Shown here: positions 19,092-26,332 of the stretch, piece after piece
Layout of the letters: each line of letters starts with the position of its first letter
How positions within the stretch are numbered: the stretch's first letter is position 1
Virus record (IMG/VR): IMGVR_UViG_3300050821_002165
Span: 1 to 30,752 of that record
From: a virus
Strand: one strand, 5' to 3'
DNA length: 30,752 bases
Program-made: the position numbers and the translations under genes
The notes under the pieces: model-generated
The model's input: the letters and a program-made list of their open reading frames with translations, nothing else
Told to the model about the DNA's origin: nothing
Databases searched by the model: none

Positions 19092-20796
19092 TCTTCGCCC
19101 CTACCAATCCGAAGCGAACGCTGCGTTAAAGGACTACTGGCAATCTGGTGGTGAACACCCGCTTGTGGTTATGGCGACGGGTACCGGGAAAAGCTTGGTT
19201 CAAGCGTCTCTTGCCAAGGGATTGATTGACGACTTCGCGGGCTTGCGGATTCTTTCCGTTACGCACGTCAAAGAATTGATTGAACAAAACTACTTGGAAA
19301 TGTTGGGCGAGTGGCAGTTTGCACCTGCTGGCATTTACTCTGCCGGGCTTGGTCGCCGCGACTCCCGTTCGCAGATTCTATTTTGCGGGATTCAGTCGAT
19401 ACACAAGAAGGCCGCGTTAATCGGCCACGTCGATTTGTTGATGATAGACGAAGCACACTTGATTCCGAAGAACGCCGAAACGATGTACGGCAGATTCATT
19501 CAAGCTCTACTGGCTATCAATCCAGAGATGCGAATTGTTGGGTTCACTGCCACGCCTTACCGCACCGATAGTGGCAGGTTGGATGAGGGTGACGAACGAC
19601 TATTTACAGAGGTTGTTTATGAATATGGAATCGCCGACGGAATACGAGACGGTTATCTTGCTTCGCTGGTTTCGAAGGCTACAGCGACTGGATTTGATCT
19701 ATCTGGCGTTACAAGGCGGGGTGGTGAGTTTATTCCGGGTGCCCTCCAAGACGCCGTAGATAAAGAAGGAACAACCCGCGCCGCAGTTGCTGAAATCGTC
19801 GCTGCTGGAGTCAACCGTCGCTCGTGGCTGGCGTTCTGCGCTGGCGTTGCACACGCCGAACACGTCTGCAACGAGATACGTTCGCATGGGATTACGTGCG
19901 AAGTCATAACCAGCGACACGCCAAGCCACGAGCGGGCGCGACACTTGCGCGATTACAAGGCTGGCAAGATACGCTGTCTGACGAACAACAGTGTGTTAAC
20001 CACCGGCTTTAACGCTCCCGGTGTTGACCTGATAGCGGGATTGCGCCCTACCCTGTCGTGCGGCCTGTACGTTCAAATAGCGGGCCGGGGGACGCGTCCG
20101 ATCTACGCACCCGGTGCCAACATCTCTTCTATCGAAGGCCGCTTAGCGGGCATTGCAGGAGGCCCCAAGCCCAATTGCCTGTACCTAGACTTTGCGGGCA
20201 ACGTCATGCGCCACGGGCCGGTTGATGCCGTCACGCCGAAGAAGCCGGGTGAAGGAAACGGCGAAGCGCCTGTAAAGGAATGTCCGAACTGCCGTTCGCT
20301 CGTGCATATCAGCGCGAAGGTTTGCCCGGATTGCGGATTCAATTTTCCGCCCAACGAAAAGCCGAAGCACTCCGCTACGTCTGCGGCTGTTCCTATCCTG
20401 TCTACAGAAGCGCCGAAGTGGCTGAATGTCCAGAGCCGAAAATTCTACTATCACGAAAATCCAGAAGGCGCGGAGTCCGTTCGCATTGATTTTCTAGCCA
20501 ACTTTGTTTCGTACAAAATGTGGCTGTCAATCAACAAGGCCAAGAGCCGTTCGGATAAGTTCTGGCGTGACCACGTTGGCCGCGAGCCATACCCTGCAAG
20601 CGTTGAAGAATTTCTTGAACGATTCGGTGAGCTACGCGAGACAGCACAGATTCAAGTAAGACCGAAAGGGCGGTACTTTGAAATTGTCGGCATCAAACCG
20701 GCAGAGCAACACGCGGCACCGGGAATAGTGCCGCTAACTAAGCAGCTACCACCGCCGCAAGTACGCGGGTTGATTGATGACGACATACCATTTTAG
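19078..20796 (+). CDS. SF2 (DEAH-box) helicase with C-terminal zinc ribbon
   Basis: 572 residues from TTG 19078; TTG 19084 is an alternative. Motifs: Q-like RPYQ (7-10), Walker A ATGTGKS (33-39), DEAH (124-127), FTATPYR, and motif VI QIAGRGTRP. A zinc ribbon CPNCRSL...CPDCGFNFPP follows, then a C-terminal domain. Phage SF2 helicases of this build unwind or translocate on DNA or branched intermediates. It fits the Sak4/DUF669/exonuclease module directly upstream. Confidence 0.85.
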   Translation: MNLHSLRPYQSEANAALKDYWQSGGEHPLVVMATGTGKSLVQASLAKGLIDDFAGLRILSVTHVKELIEQNYLEMLGEWQFAPAGIYSAGLGRRDSRSQILFCGIQSIHKKAALIGHVDLLMIDEAHLIPKNAETMYGRFIQALLAINPEMRIVGFTATPYRTDSGRLDEGDERLFTEVVYEYGIADGIRDGYLASLVSKATATGFDLSGVTRRGGEFIPGALQDAVDKEGTTRAAVAEIVAAGVNRRSWLAFCAGVAHAEHVCNEIRSHGITCEVITSDTPSHERARHLRDYKAGKIRCLTNNSVLTTGFNAPGVDLIAGLRPTLSCGLYVQIAGRGTRPIYAPGANISSIEGRLAGIAGGPKPNCLYLDFAGNVMRHGPVDAVTPKKPGEGNGEAPVKECPNCRSLVHISAKVCPDCGFNFPPNEKPKHSATSAAVPILSTEAPKWLNVQSRKFYYHENPEGAESVRIDFLANFVSYKMWLSINKAKSRSDKFWRDHVGREPYPASVEEFLERFGELRETAQIQVRPKGRYFEIVGIKPAEQHAAPGIVPLTKQLPPPQVRGLIDDDIPF

Positions 20797-20804
20797 GAGC
20801 GAAA

Positions 20805-20828
20805 ATGATTGGCAATGTGACGAAATGA
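20805..20828 (+). CDS. Possible seven-codon leader peptide before the Nudix gene
   Basis: ATG 20805 follows TAGGAGCGAAA, a strong ribosome site, but the frame ends after MIGNVTK. Its TGA overlaps the ATG of the Nudix gene (ATGA at 20825-20828). The Nudix start itself has no site of its own, so translation of this mini-ORF may feed ribosomes to it. Confidence 0.4.
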   Translation: MIGNVTK

Positions 20829-21319
20829 AACACTACGTAGCAGGCTTCATGATGGACATCACCGGCAACGTCGCGCTTGTTCGCAAGATCAAGCCGAAGT
20901 GGCAAGCCGGAAGGTTGAACGGCATAGGTGGCGGCATTGAATCTGGCGAAACTCCGCTAGAGGCGATGTGCAGGGAATGGGCGGAAGAAACCGGCATTAT
21001 TTTTGATGATTGGACTCACTTCGCGGAGATTCGTTTCCCTGAAACTGTCGTGCATTTCTTCAAGGCTAGCGTTTTCGATCTACCAGACATGCCGCGCTTC
21101 AATGATATTGGCGAAGCCCTTGAAGTTTGGCCGGTGAATGTTGCGGCTAGCCTGTCTGAACTAAGCGTCATTCCTAACTTGAAGTGGCTGCTGCCGATGG
21201 CATTTAGTGACCCTGATGCAAAGTTCGCGCTGCTTACGCCAGTCAACGACAATTACCCCGCGAACGTAATAGCAGGAAACACGATAAAGACAGGCGAACG
21301 GTTGGAGCTAGCCGCATGA
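20825..21319 (+). CDS. Nudix hydrolase
   Basis: 164 residues from ATG 20825. The Nudix box is complete: Gly36, Glu42, Arg50-Glu51, Glu54-Glu55 and Gly57 in GGIESGETPLEAMCREWAEE. Nudix enzymes cleave nucleoside diphosphates linked to another group, such as oxidised dNTPs, ADP-ribose or capped RNA. Substrate cannot be told here; phage versions have been linked to nucleotide-pool clean-up or NAD-related roles. An upstream extension to 20774 overlaps the helicase and is unlikely. Confidence 0.85.
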   Translation: MKHYVAGFMMDITGNVALVRKIKPKWQAGRLNGIGGGIESGETPLEAMCREWAEETGIIFDDWTHFAEIRFPETVVHFFKASVFDLPDMPRFNDIGEALEVWPVNVAASLSELSVIPNLKWLLPMAFSDPDAKFALLTPVNDNYPANVIAGNTIKTGERLELAA

Positions 21320-21585
21320 CCCTTCATCACGTCAAGTCTTGGTCACATTTCTTCGACGCCATCAACACCGGCCACAAGAAGCATGACCTTCGCAAGAATG
21401 ATCGTGATTACCGCGTAGGTGATACGTTGCTGTTGCGTCGTTACGACAACATCAACGGACGCTTCACAGGTGAATCAATTTATCGAAGCGTAACCTACAT
21501 CACGAGCAATGAATTTCCTTGTGCGTATTCGTCGGCTGTTCTTCCGAACGATTATTGCATTCTAAGTTTGGGGGACGGGTTTTGA
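21316..21585 (+). CDS. DUF3850/ASCH-like protein
   Basis: 89 residues, ATGA overlap. The pattern H..KSW..FFDAI..G.K.HDLRKNDRDY.VGDTL.L..Y....GR.TG matches the DUF3850 (ASCH/PUA-like) family. ASCH domains are thought to bind RNA or modified nucleotides. Exact role unknown. Confidence 0.75.
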   Translation: MTLHHVKSWSHFFDAINTGHKKHDLRKNDRDYRVGDTLLLRRYDNINGRFTGESIYRSVTYITSNEFPCAYSSAVLPNDYCILSLGDGF

Positions 21586-21812
21586 AACCAATTCGCTTCG
21601 AAGGAATGAACAAGGTCTATACCGCGCCAAAGGGTTGGGACGCTGCGACTATGGGCGAGTGCCGCGACTTGCCTGTTAGGCAAGAGAACGGCGAAATTAC
21701 TTCGTGCTTCGAAATGAGTCCTACCGATGCTTGGAATCTTGCTAACGGCAAGAAGCTATACCTTACGATTTGCGCAGACGTTCAGCCGGTGATTGGTTGG
21801 GAAATCAAATGA
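21582..21812 (+). CDS. Hypothetical protein, 76 aa
   Basis: TTG 21582 with GGGGACGGG upstream; ATG 21606 is an alternative. Sequence NKVYTAPKGWDAATMGECRD, LPVRQENGEITSC, then KLYLTICADVQPVIGWEI. The APKGWD...C..LPV pattern recurs in alphaproteobacterial phages. Function unknown. Confidence 0.65.
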   Translation: MKPIRFEGMNKVYTAPKGWDAATMGECRDLPVRQENGEITSCFEMSPTDAWNLANGKKLYLTICADVQPVIGWEIK

Positions 21813-21994
21813 GATACGCAGGCGTTTGTTACGACGGGCCGTGTGAAGGCGAGCACAAGGTTTGCGAACTAAGCAGATTCTATATCGCGCGTTTTAACGG
21901 TATCATTGAGCAATACCCCGTCACGCGAAGTTGGGCGCACAAACATACCTACCGTTGGTCCGCTGCACTTCGTAAATGGGTGTTCGAATGGTGA
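21809..21994 (+). CDS. Hypothetical protein, 61 aa
   Basis: ATG 21809 (ATGA overlap). Contains MRYAGVCYDGPCEGEHKVCE, then YPVTRSWAHKHTYRWSAALR. Three Cys in the first 20 residues. Strand-rich with a W.W repeat; function unknown. Confidence 0.6.
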   Translation: MRYAGVCYDGPCEGEHKVCELSRFYIARFNGIIEQYPVTRSWAHKHTYRWSAALRKWVFEW

Positions 21995-22146
21995 AACTCA
22001 CATACGACGAAATCTACGGCAGACTTGAAGGGTTGGCGGCGCTTGTTGTCGCCAACCAAACGCCGTTGAAGCACACGAAGGGCGAACGCGATACGGCTTT
22101 CGTAAAACGAATTGTCGCGCATTATTTGTATACGGTGCAGGCATGA
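21988..22146 (+). CDS. Hypothetical protein, 52 aa
   Basis: ATG 21988 or GTG 21991 overlaps the upstream stop. Sequence MVKLTYDEIYGRLEGLAALV, then TPLKHTKGERDTAFVKRIVA. Helical; no family recognised. Confidence 0.6.
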   Translation: MVKLTYDEIYGRLEGLAALVVANQTPLKHTKGERDTAFVKRIVAHYLYTVQA

Positions 22147-22361
22147 AACCGATTCCTATTAGCGCCGCAAAAGACATTGCGAAGAAGTACGGCTACGATC
22201 AAATAATTATTTTAGGCCGTGTTTGTCACGACAGCCCGTTACCTCACGGCGACCATTTGACTACATACGGAAAGAATCCAGAACATTGCGGCGCGGCTGC
22301 GCAGATTGGCGACTTCTTGAAGTTCAAAGTAATGGGTTGGATTGAGGAGACGAAGCATTGA
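22143..22361 (+). CDS. Conserved phage protein, 72 aa
   Basis: ATG 22143 (ATGA). Pattern SAAKDIAKKYGYDQIIILGR, then GDHLTTYGKNPEHCGAAAQI. This HLTTYG..PEHC..AA.IGDFLK ending recurs in many phage and prophage proteins of alphaproteobacteria. Function unknown. Confidence 0.7.
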   Translation: MKPIPISAAKDIAKKYGYDQIIILGRVCHDSPLPHGDHLTTYGKNPEHCGAAAQIGDFLKFKVMGWIEETKH

Positions 22362-22564
22362 AAAACGGATGGGATGTTTTCGCCGATTGCGTAAAGAAAG
22401 AATATGAAAAAGAAGAATGGCACGACGTGACGGCCTATGGTGACGCGTGGGAAGTCGAACTTGACGCTCGCAGTAATACTTATCGGCATCGGCCGTTAAG
22501 CTTTACAGAGCGGCGCGAAGAATGGCGCAACGGCAGACCACCAAGCGGAGTCCACGCGACATGA
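22358..22564 (+). CDS. Hypothetical protein, 68 aa
   Basis: TTG 22358 (TTGA overlap). Charged and aromatic (MKNGWDVFADCVKKEYEKEE, then WEVELDARSNTYRHRPLSFT). The end RREEWRNGRPPSG overlaps the following AlpA-like start. Function unknown. Confidence 0.6.
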   Translation: MKNGWDVFADCVKKEYEKEEWHDVTAYGDAWEVELDARSNTYRHRPLSFTERREEWRNGRPPSGVHAT

Positions 22565-22809
22565 ACCCCGCTAACGACAACAGCCCCCACTGGCCACGTG
22601 GCTTGCGGCGCTCGCTCGCTGCTGCCTATATCGGCGTTTCGTTGTCGGTGTGGGATGAAATGGTTACGGCTGGCGACATGCCGAAACCGAAACGATTCTG
22701 CGAGCGCACCATATGGGACAGGCAGGCTGTAGACGCGGCGTTTGACCTGTTAGATGGTGGAATTGCTAGGGATTTGGCGGGTGTGGAAAAGCTTGAATTT
22801 GCCGCTTGA
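22561..22809 (+). CDS. AlpA/Xis-like MerR-type DNA-binding protein
   Basis: 82 residues from ATG 22561. GLRRSLAAAYIGVSLSVWDE, MVTAGDMPKPKRF, then IWDRQAVDAAFDLL is a winged-helix excisionase/AlpA pattern. AlpA/Xis proteins regulate or direct the integrase. The integrase gene lies 640 bp downstream, behind three small genes, consistent with such a role. The stop overlaps the -35 of the next promoter. Confidence 0.75.
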   Translation: MNPANDNSPHWPRGLRRSLAAAYIGVSLSVWDEMVTAGDMPKPKRFCERTIWDRQAVDAAFDLLDGGIARDLAGVEKLEFAA

Positions 22810-22834
22810 CAGGTAGGGCGGATTGCCCTAGTCT
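22806..22834 (+). promoter_or_regulatory. Promoter with TAGGGCG-type operator (copy 1)
   Basis: -35 TTGACA (22806-22811), 17-bp spacer, -10 TAGTCT (22829-22834). The spacer holds TAGGGCGGATTGCCCTA (22814-22830), a 17-bp palindrome with one mismatched pair. Related copies lie at 26333 and 27572. A repressor bound here would block RNA polymerase. It drives 22860-23102, the small genes and perhaps the integrase. Confidence 0.7.
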
Positions 22835-22859
22835 GGTTTCCAGAGAGAGGGAACACGAC

Positions 22860-23102
22860 ATGCCAAACGTTGCTCACATTGCCACCATCGCGGCATATCC
22901 CATCAAGGAAGAACTTGGTGGCGGCTTCCGTGGTGTGTTCAAGAACGTTGGCGAAGACCGCGTTCCTTCCGACCGCTTCGACACTTTGGAAGAAGCAAAG
23001 TTTTGGGCGCAAGATAGGGCTTGGAAGGCGTACAACTGTTGCTCGTTCGCTCCGTACAAGCTGAAGGGCGAATACAAAGCAAACGTTTGGGTGAATGTAT
23101 GA
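22860..23102 (+). CDS. Small beta-beta-alpha protein, 80 aa
   Basis: ATG 22860 with AGAGAGGGAACACG upstream, the first gene behind promoter copy 1. Contains GGGFRGVFKNVGEDRVPSDR, then FDTLEEAKFWAQDRAWKAYN. The layout, two strands then a helix with (T/S)..EA, is shared with 23099, 23272 and 26387. Function unknown. Confidence 0.65.
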   Translation: MPNVAHIATIAAYPIKEELGGGFRGVFKNVGEDRVPSDRFDTLEEAKFWAQDRAWKAYNCCSFAPYKLKGEYKANVWVNV

Positions 23103-23272
23103 CAAAGACAGCAACAGCGAAAACTTCAACCGGGCTTACCGTCTTCGTCAAGAAAGACTCGTACACGTGGCTGTGGAACATCGTTTATGAAGACGGCATG
23201 AAGTACGCCGGGCCATACAAGACCAAGCGCGAAGCTGTCGAGCGCATGAACAAATTGACTAAGTCAAATTGA
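23099..23272 (+). CDS. Small beta-beta-alpha protein, 57 aa
   Basis: ATG 23099 (ATGA). Contains YTWLWNIVYEDGMKYAGPYK, then TKREAVERMNKLTKSN. Same strand-strand-helix layout as its neighbours, with K(T/S).REA. Function unknown. Confidence 0.6.
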   Translation: MTKTATAKTSTGLTVFVKKDSYTWLWNIVYEDGMKYAGPYKTKREAVERMNKLTKSN

Positions 23273-23454
23273 TGACCGGACCTGCAATCAAAACCGACCG
23301 ATGGTACGACAAGCATACGCGGTCATGGGTCGTGCAGGCGAAAGATTCTGAAGACAATCAAATTGGTGAAGCTGTTTATGTCGCGTCGAAGCGCGAGGCT
23401 ATCGCGGAAGAAGCGCAAATGAAATTAGATATTGACCGGGGATTGTATCAGTGA
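23272..23454 (+). CDS. Small beta-beta-alpha protein, 60 aa
   Basis: ATG 23272 (TGATG). Contains RSWVVQAKDSEDNQIGEAVY, then VASKREAIAEEAQMKLDID. Third member of the tandem family. The stop overlaps the integrase GTG. Confidence 0.6.
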   Translation: MTGPAIKTDRWYDKHTRSWVVQAKDSEDNQIGEAVYVASKREAIAEEAQMKLDIDRGLYQ

Positions 23455-24548
23455 AAACCCCCAAGTACGTCACCACCGACGTTGGACCTGACGGCAAGGA
23501 ACGGTTTTACTTTCGCCGCCCAGGCAAGAAGGTTCGTATCAACGGCGTGCCGTGGACTCCGTCATTCATGGCAGAGTACGAAGCGGCCAAAGATGGCGAA
23601 GTTATTACACACGGCATCAAGCCGAAGATTGCAGGAACGTTTCGGTGGTTGTGCGATCAATATTTTGCATCGGCAGAATTCCGCGCCCTTGACGACGAAC
23701 TAACAAAACCAAATCGGCGCAACGCGCTCTTGAAAATCTGCAACGAGCCGATAGCGCCCAACAGCAAGACTCTATTCGGTGACGTTCAAATTTCATCTTG
23801 GAACAAGAAAGCCGTTCGCGCAGTTCGTGACCGGTACGCTGACAGGCCCGGTACATCTAATGACCGGTTGAAAGCAATCAGAACAATTTTCAAGTGGGCC
23901 GTGACTGCGGACCATATCGAAACAGACCCGGCCCGTGATGTTTCGTACATCGTGCTAACGTCACGCGGCTTTCACTCGTGGTCTATAGAAGAGGTTGAGA
24001 CGTTCGAAGCCCGTTGGCCCGTTGGCTCGCAAGAGCGGCTAGCTATGGGGCTTCTGTTGTTCGCTGCGCAACGCAAGTCAGACGTAAGGCTATTCGGACC
24101 TACCAGCATCAAAGACAGGATAACTGTTGTTGACGGAAAAGAGGTTGTCACCAAGTGGCTTGTCTTCACTCAACAGAAGAACCGGAAGCGCAAACCGGTT
24201 GATATGGAAATTCCGGTAAGGCCGGAACTGTTGGAATTGATTGACGCCACGTCCGGTGCTTGGCAACGTGCTACGTTCCTAGTCAACAGCTTTGGCCGCG
24301 CTCATACTAGCCGGGGGTTCTCCGATTGGTTCGGCAACGCCTGCATAGCCTGTGGCGTACCGGGACGTTCGCACGGGCTGCGTAAGGCCGCAGCGGCACG
24401 GTTGGGCGAGCTAGGCGCGTCCGATATGGAAATAATGAGCATTACGGGACACGCGACTTCGAAGGAAGTTAGGCGATACACCGAAGCGGCAGACAAGCGT
24501 AAGCTGGCGGTATTGGCAACGGCGCGAAGCGCGAAGGTGAATAAGTGA
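23451..24548 (+). CDS. int: Tyrosine-type phage integrase
   Basis: 365 residues from GTG 23451. Catalytic residues: the first Arg in LLLFAAQRKSDVRLF, Lys in the QQKNRKRKPVD hairpin, His308 and Arg311 in HGLRKAAAARLG, His334 in ITGHATSKEV, and the nucleophile Tyr343 in RRYTEAAD. The N-terminal 90 residues should bind arm sites and the next 100 the core. It integrates and, with a Xis factor, excises the phage. The AlpA-like gene upstream and the repeat-bearing region downstream (24807-25030) are natural partners. Transcription probably comes from promoter copy 1. Confidence 0.92.
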   Translation: MKTPKYVTTDVGPDGKERFYFRRPGKKVRINGVPWTPSFMAEYEAAKDGEVITHGIKPKIAGTFRWLCDQYFASAEFRALDDELTKPNRRNALLKICNEPIAPNSKTLFGDVQISSWNKKAVRAVRDRYADRPGTSNDRLKAIRTIFKWAVTADHIETDPARDVSYIVLTSRGFHSWSIEEVETFEARWPVGSQERLAMGLLLFAAQRKSDVRLFGPTSIKDRITVVDGKEVVTKWLVFTQQKNRKRKPVDMEIPVRPELLELIDATSGAWQRATFLVNSFGRAHTSRGFSDWFGNACIACGVPGRSHGLRKAAAARLGELGASDMEIMSITGHATSKEVRRYTEAADKRKLAVLATARSAKVNK

Positions 24549-24637
24549 TGTTGAAACGCCTATGGAAGCGGCTGCTGGTCTTACTGACGGTCAAGGCAGA
24601 AAGGACCTGCGAAGATATTGAGAACAGCAAATGGTGA
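24548..24637 (+). CDS. Tiny protein, 29 aa
   Basis: ATG 24548 overlaps the integrase stop (TGATG). Sequence MLKRLWKRLLVLLTVKAERT, then CEDIENSKW: a basic, hydrophobic helix. It ends overlapping the next ATG. Could be real or a by-product of overlap; moderate doubt. Confidence 0.4.
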   Translation: MLKRLWKRLLVLLTVKAERTCEDIENSKW

Positions 24638-24804
24638 AAATCAATTTGAGCCTAGAAGATGAAGCCGCCTGCGAACGCGACTTGTTGCTATATGGAAACT
24701 ATTTCGTCACCGTTGGCAGGTTTGCGGACGGCGAACGTGGCAGACGGATAGCGCCGCAAGACGTATCCGTAGCGATGGCCAAACACGGTCCAAAACGGGA
24801 ATAA
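24631..24804 (+). CDS. Hypothetical protein, 57 aa
   Basis: ATG 24631. Sequence MVKINLSLEDEAACERDLLL, YGNYFVTVGRFADGERG, then RRIAPQDVSVAMAKHG. A small strand-rich protein with an Arg-Arg-Ile turn. It is the last gene of the integrase operon before the terminator. Confidence 0.6.
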   Translation: MVKINLSLEDEAACERDLLLYGNYFVTVGRFADGERGRRIAPQDVSVAMAKHGPKRE

Positions 24805-24806
24805 AA

Positions 24807-25030
24807 CTGTCCAACCCAAAAATCAATTGGACAAAAACAGCCAAATTCCTCAATGATTTCGGCAGAACGTATGCGAACACCTACACCGGCATGGTGTAGG
24901 ATTTTTAAAAATAGTTCAATGTTTTCAATAAGTTAAAACCTGAAATTGTCCAAGAGCCATTTTTTGCTTTTCATGAAAACACAAAACTATTTGTTTTATT
25001 GTCCAATCGTAATTTTTAAAAATTGTCCAA
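24807..25030. repeat. TTGTCCAA repeats in an AT-rich region (attP arm or operator candidates)
   Basis: Copies at 24807-24814 (CTGTCCAA), 24827-24834 (inverted, TTGGACAA), 24946-24953, 24999-25006 and 25023-25030. The 235-bp gap also holds the palindromes TTTTCATGAAAA (24968-24979) and AATTTTTAAAAATT (25011-25024). Spaced copies beside an integrase are typical of integrase or Xis arm sites, so attP may lie here. Binding by a repressor controlling 25040 is the alternative. No tRNA-like core is visible here. Confidence 0.55.
24880..24908 (+). terminator. Rho-independent terminator after the integrase operon
   Basis: Perfect 8-bp arms CCTACACC (24880-24887) and GGTGTAGG (24893-24900) around GGCAT, followed by ATTTTTAAAA. 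It would stop rightward transcription between the integrase genes and 25040. The A-rich flank may give weaker leftward action. Confidence 0.7.
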
Positions 25031-25039
25031 GGTAAATTG

Positions 25040-25549
25040 ATGTATCGAGACACGACTGACCGTGAAAGTATTCACAAGTTCCTGCAATGCAAAGAGTGGC
25101 GTGTTGACGAGTTATTTGCCTGTGGGGCAATTGTCGAAATGCCAGATGGCATCTATTCCAAAGCCGCAGTTGCAGAAGCCTTCAACGAGGAATCGTACAT
25201 CAAGGGTGAAAAGAAACGCCCCAGACCGCCTGTAAGGTGGAACCGGCCTGAGACTGTGCGGTCTGTATATTTTGTTGAAGATGGTGACGCCATCAAGATT
25301 GGAATAGGACTGTTGCCGGAAGTTAGGGTGAATAGCCTACAGGTCGGAAACCCCCGTATGCTGACCTTACTTGGCCATTTCAAGCCTCGATGTGCCGCAG
25401 CAGACGAACGCGACCTTCACAATAGGTTTAAAGCCCACTGGATACGCGGTGAGTGGTTCCGCGACAACCCGGAGCTACGCGAGCTAATAGCTGCCAAATG
25501 TCCCTCAAACGATAACACGCCGATTGTACCGGAGTCCGAAGTCGCCTAG
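25040..25549 (+). CDS. T5orf172/Mug113-type GIY-YIG-like protein
   Basis: 169 residues from ATG 25040, preceded by CAAGGTAAATTG. Residues 70-160 follow the T5orf172/Mug113 pattern: VYFVEDGDAIKIGIGLLPEV, R...LQVGNPRMLTLLGHF, ADERDLHNRF, then GEWFRD. These domains belong to the GIY-YIG nuclease superfamily. The N-terminal 65 residues (HKFLQCKEWRVDELFACGAI) may bind DNA. The gene stands alone after the repeat region, so it may be a separately controlled accessory gene. Confidence 0.8.
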   Translation: MYRDTTDRESIHKFLQCKEWRVDELFACGAIVEMPDGIYSKAAVAEAFNEESYIKGEKKRPRPPVRWNRPETVRSVYFVEDGDAIKIGIGLLPEVRVNSLQVGNPRMLTLLGHFKPRCAAADERDLHNRFKAHWIRGEWFRDNPELRELIAAKCPSNDNTPIVPESEVA

Positions 25550-25572
25550 CGTACCTCTTTCGGGGGAATCCC

Positions 25573-25833
25573 ATGCGTATCATAGCCGCTGTTCTAGCCC
25601 TATTCCTCACGGCCTGCGCAGGCACGCCCTTTGAGTGGGAGAACGCCAAGGCAATCCGCGTAGGGTCTACGCAGGCCGAACTGGTGGCCCTGCTAGGCAA
25701 GCCCTACATGGTCAAGTCGCAGGCCGGTCAAGAAGTGTGGATTTGGTCATACAGCGGCCTCGACGGAACCAAGCTGGTATCCTACGGCCTGAAAGACGGC
25801 CTTGTGACCACTGTTCCAATCATCATCAATTAG
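25573..25833 (+). CDS. BamE/SmpA-like small lipoprotein
   Basis: 86 residues, GGGGGAATCCC then ATG 25573. Residues 1-15 are a lipoprotein signal ending at lipobox LTAC (Cys15). The mature part (IRVGSTQAELVALLGKPY, then VWIWSYSGLDGTKLVSYG) has the G.T...V..LLG.P...... W.Y pattern of the SmpA/OmlA (BamE) fold. It should be lipid-anchored in the outer membrane or inner leaflet. Phage envelope lipoproteins often block superinfection; that role is an inference. Confidence 0.75.
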   Translation: MRIIAAVLALFLTACAGTPFEWENAKAIRVGSTQAELVALLGKPYMVKSQAGQEVWIWSYSGLDGTKLVSYGLKDGLVTTVPIIIN

Positions 25834-25906
25834 AAGCCCACCAGTGCGTCCGCTAGAATGACCGTGCCATGTCGCGGCCACCCGAACGAACGCACCGCCC
25901 CAACTG

Positions 25907-26005
25907 CTAGCCCGGCCACGAGTTAAACGCAGCCTGCATTAGAATGTAGAACCCGCACCAAATAAGAACACAGGCTACGGCGACTTCAGCCAAGGTGTAC
26001 CCCAT
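25907..26005 (-). CDS. Tiny membrane protein, 32 aa
   Basis: ATG 26005 overlaps the stop of 26005-26187 (TGATG). Sequence MGYTLAEVAVACVLIWCGFY, then ILMQAAFNSWPG: one transmembrane helix. The coupled pair runs against the surrounding rightward genes. Confidence 0.5.
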   Translation of the reverse strand: MGYTLAEVAVACVLIWCGFYILMQAAFNSWPG

Positions 26006-26187
26006 CAGCCTTCAGCCGGTGGGATCGGGCCAAAACCCCTAAACCAAGCGTCAATGATTTCTTTGGCTTCGTCCGGTTCGATCAAAAACCGGCCTTCCAA
26101 ATAGATTCCTGCTGCCCTCATGTTGGCCACGCCAAGCTTGGCGAGACGGTCTAGGTAACGGAAATAAGCCTGCATTTCGGACTCCAT
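26005..26187 (-). CDS. Hypothetical protein, 60 aa (leftward island)
   Basis: ATG 26187 with GGGGAGGG 8 bp upstream. Helical sequence YFRYLDRLAKLGVANMRAAG, then IYLEGRFLIEPDEAKEIIDA. It and the tiny membrane gene are the only leftward genes within the right-hand block, placed between the lipoprotein and promoter copy 2. Function unknown. Confidence 0.6.
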   Translation of the reverse strand: MESEMQAYFRYLDRLAKLGVANMRAAGIYLEGRFLIEPDEAKEIIDAWFRGFGPIPPAEG

Positions 26188-26332
26188 CGGTCTAGCCCTC
26201 CCCTATTATCGGAACATCCTAGCAGCCAATGTCCCTACGAGTATGAGCTACATTGCTCAACTCTGTAGCTTTATTCGCTTGCGCGGTTCTAGCCGTTCCT
26301 GTACCTATTTTGGCTACATGCTAAAAAGGGTG

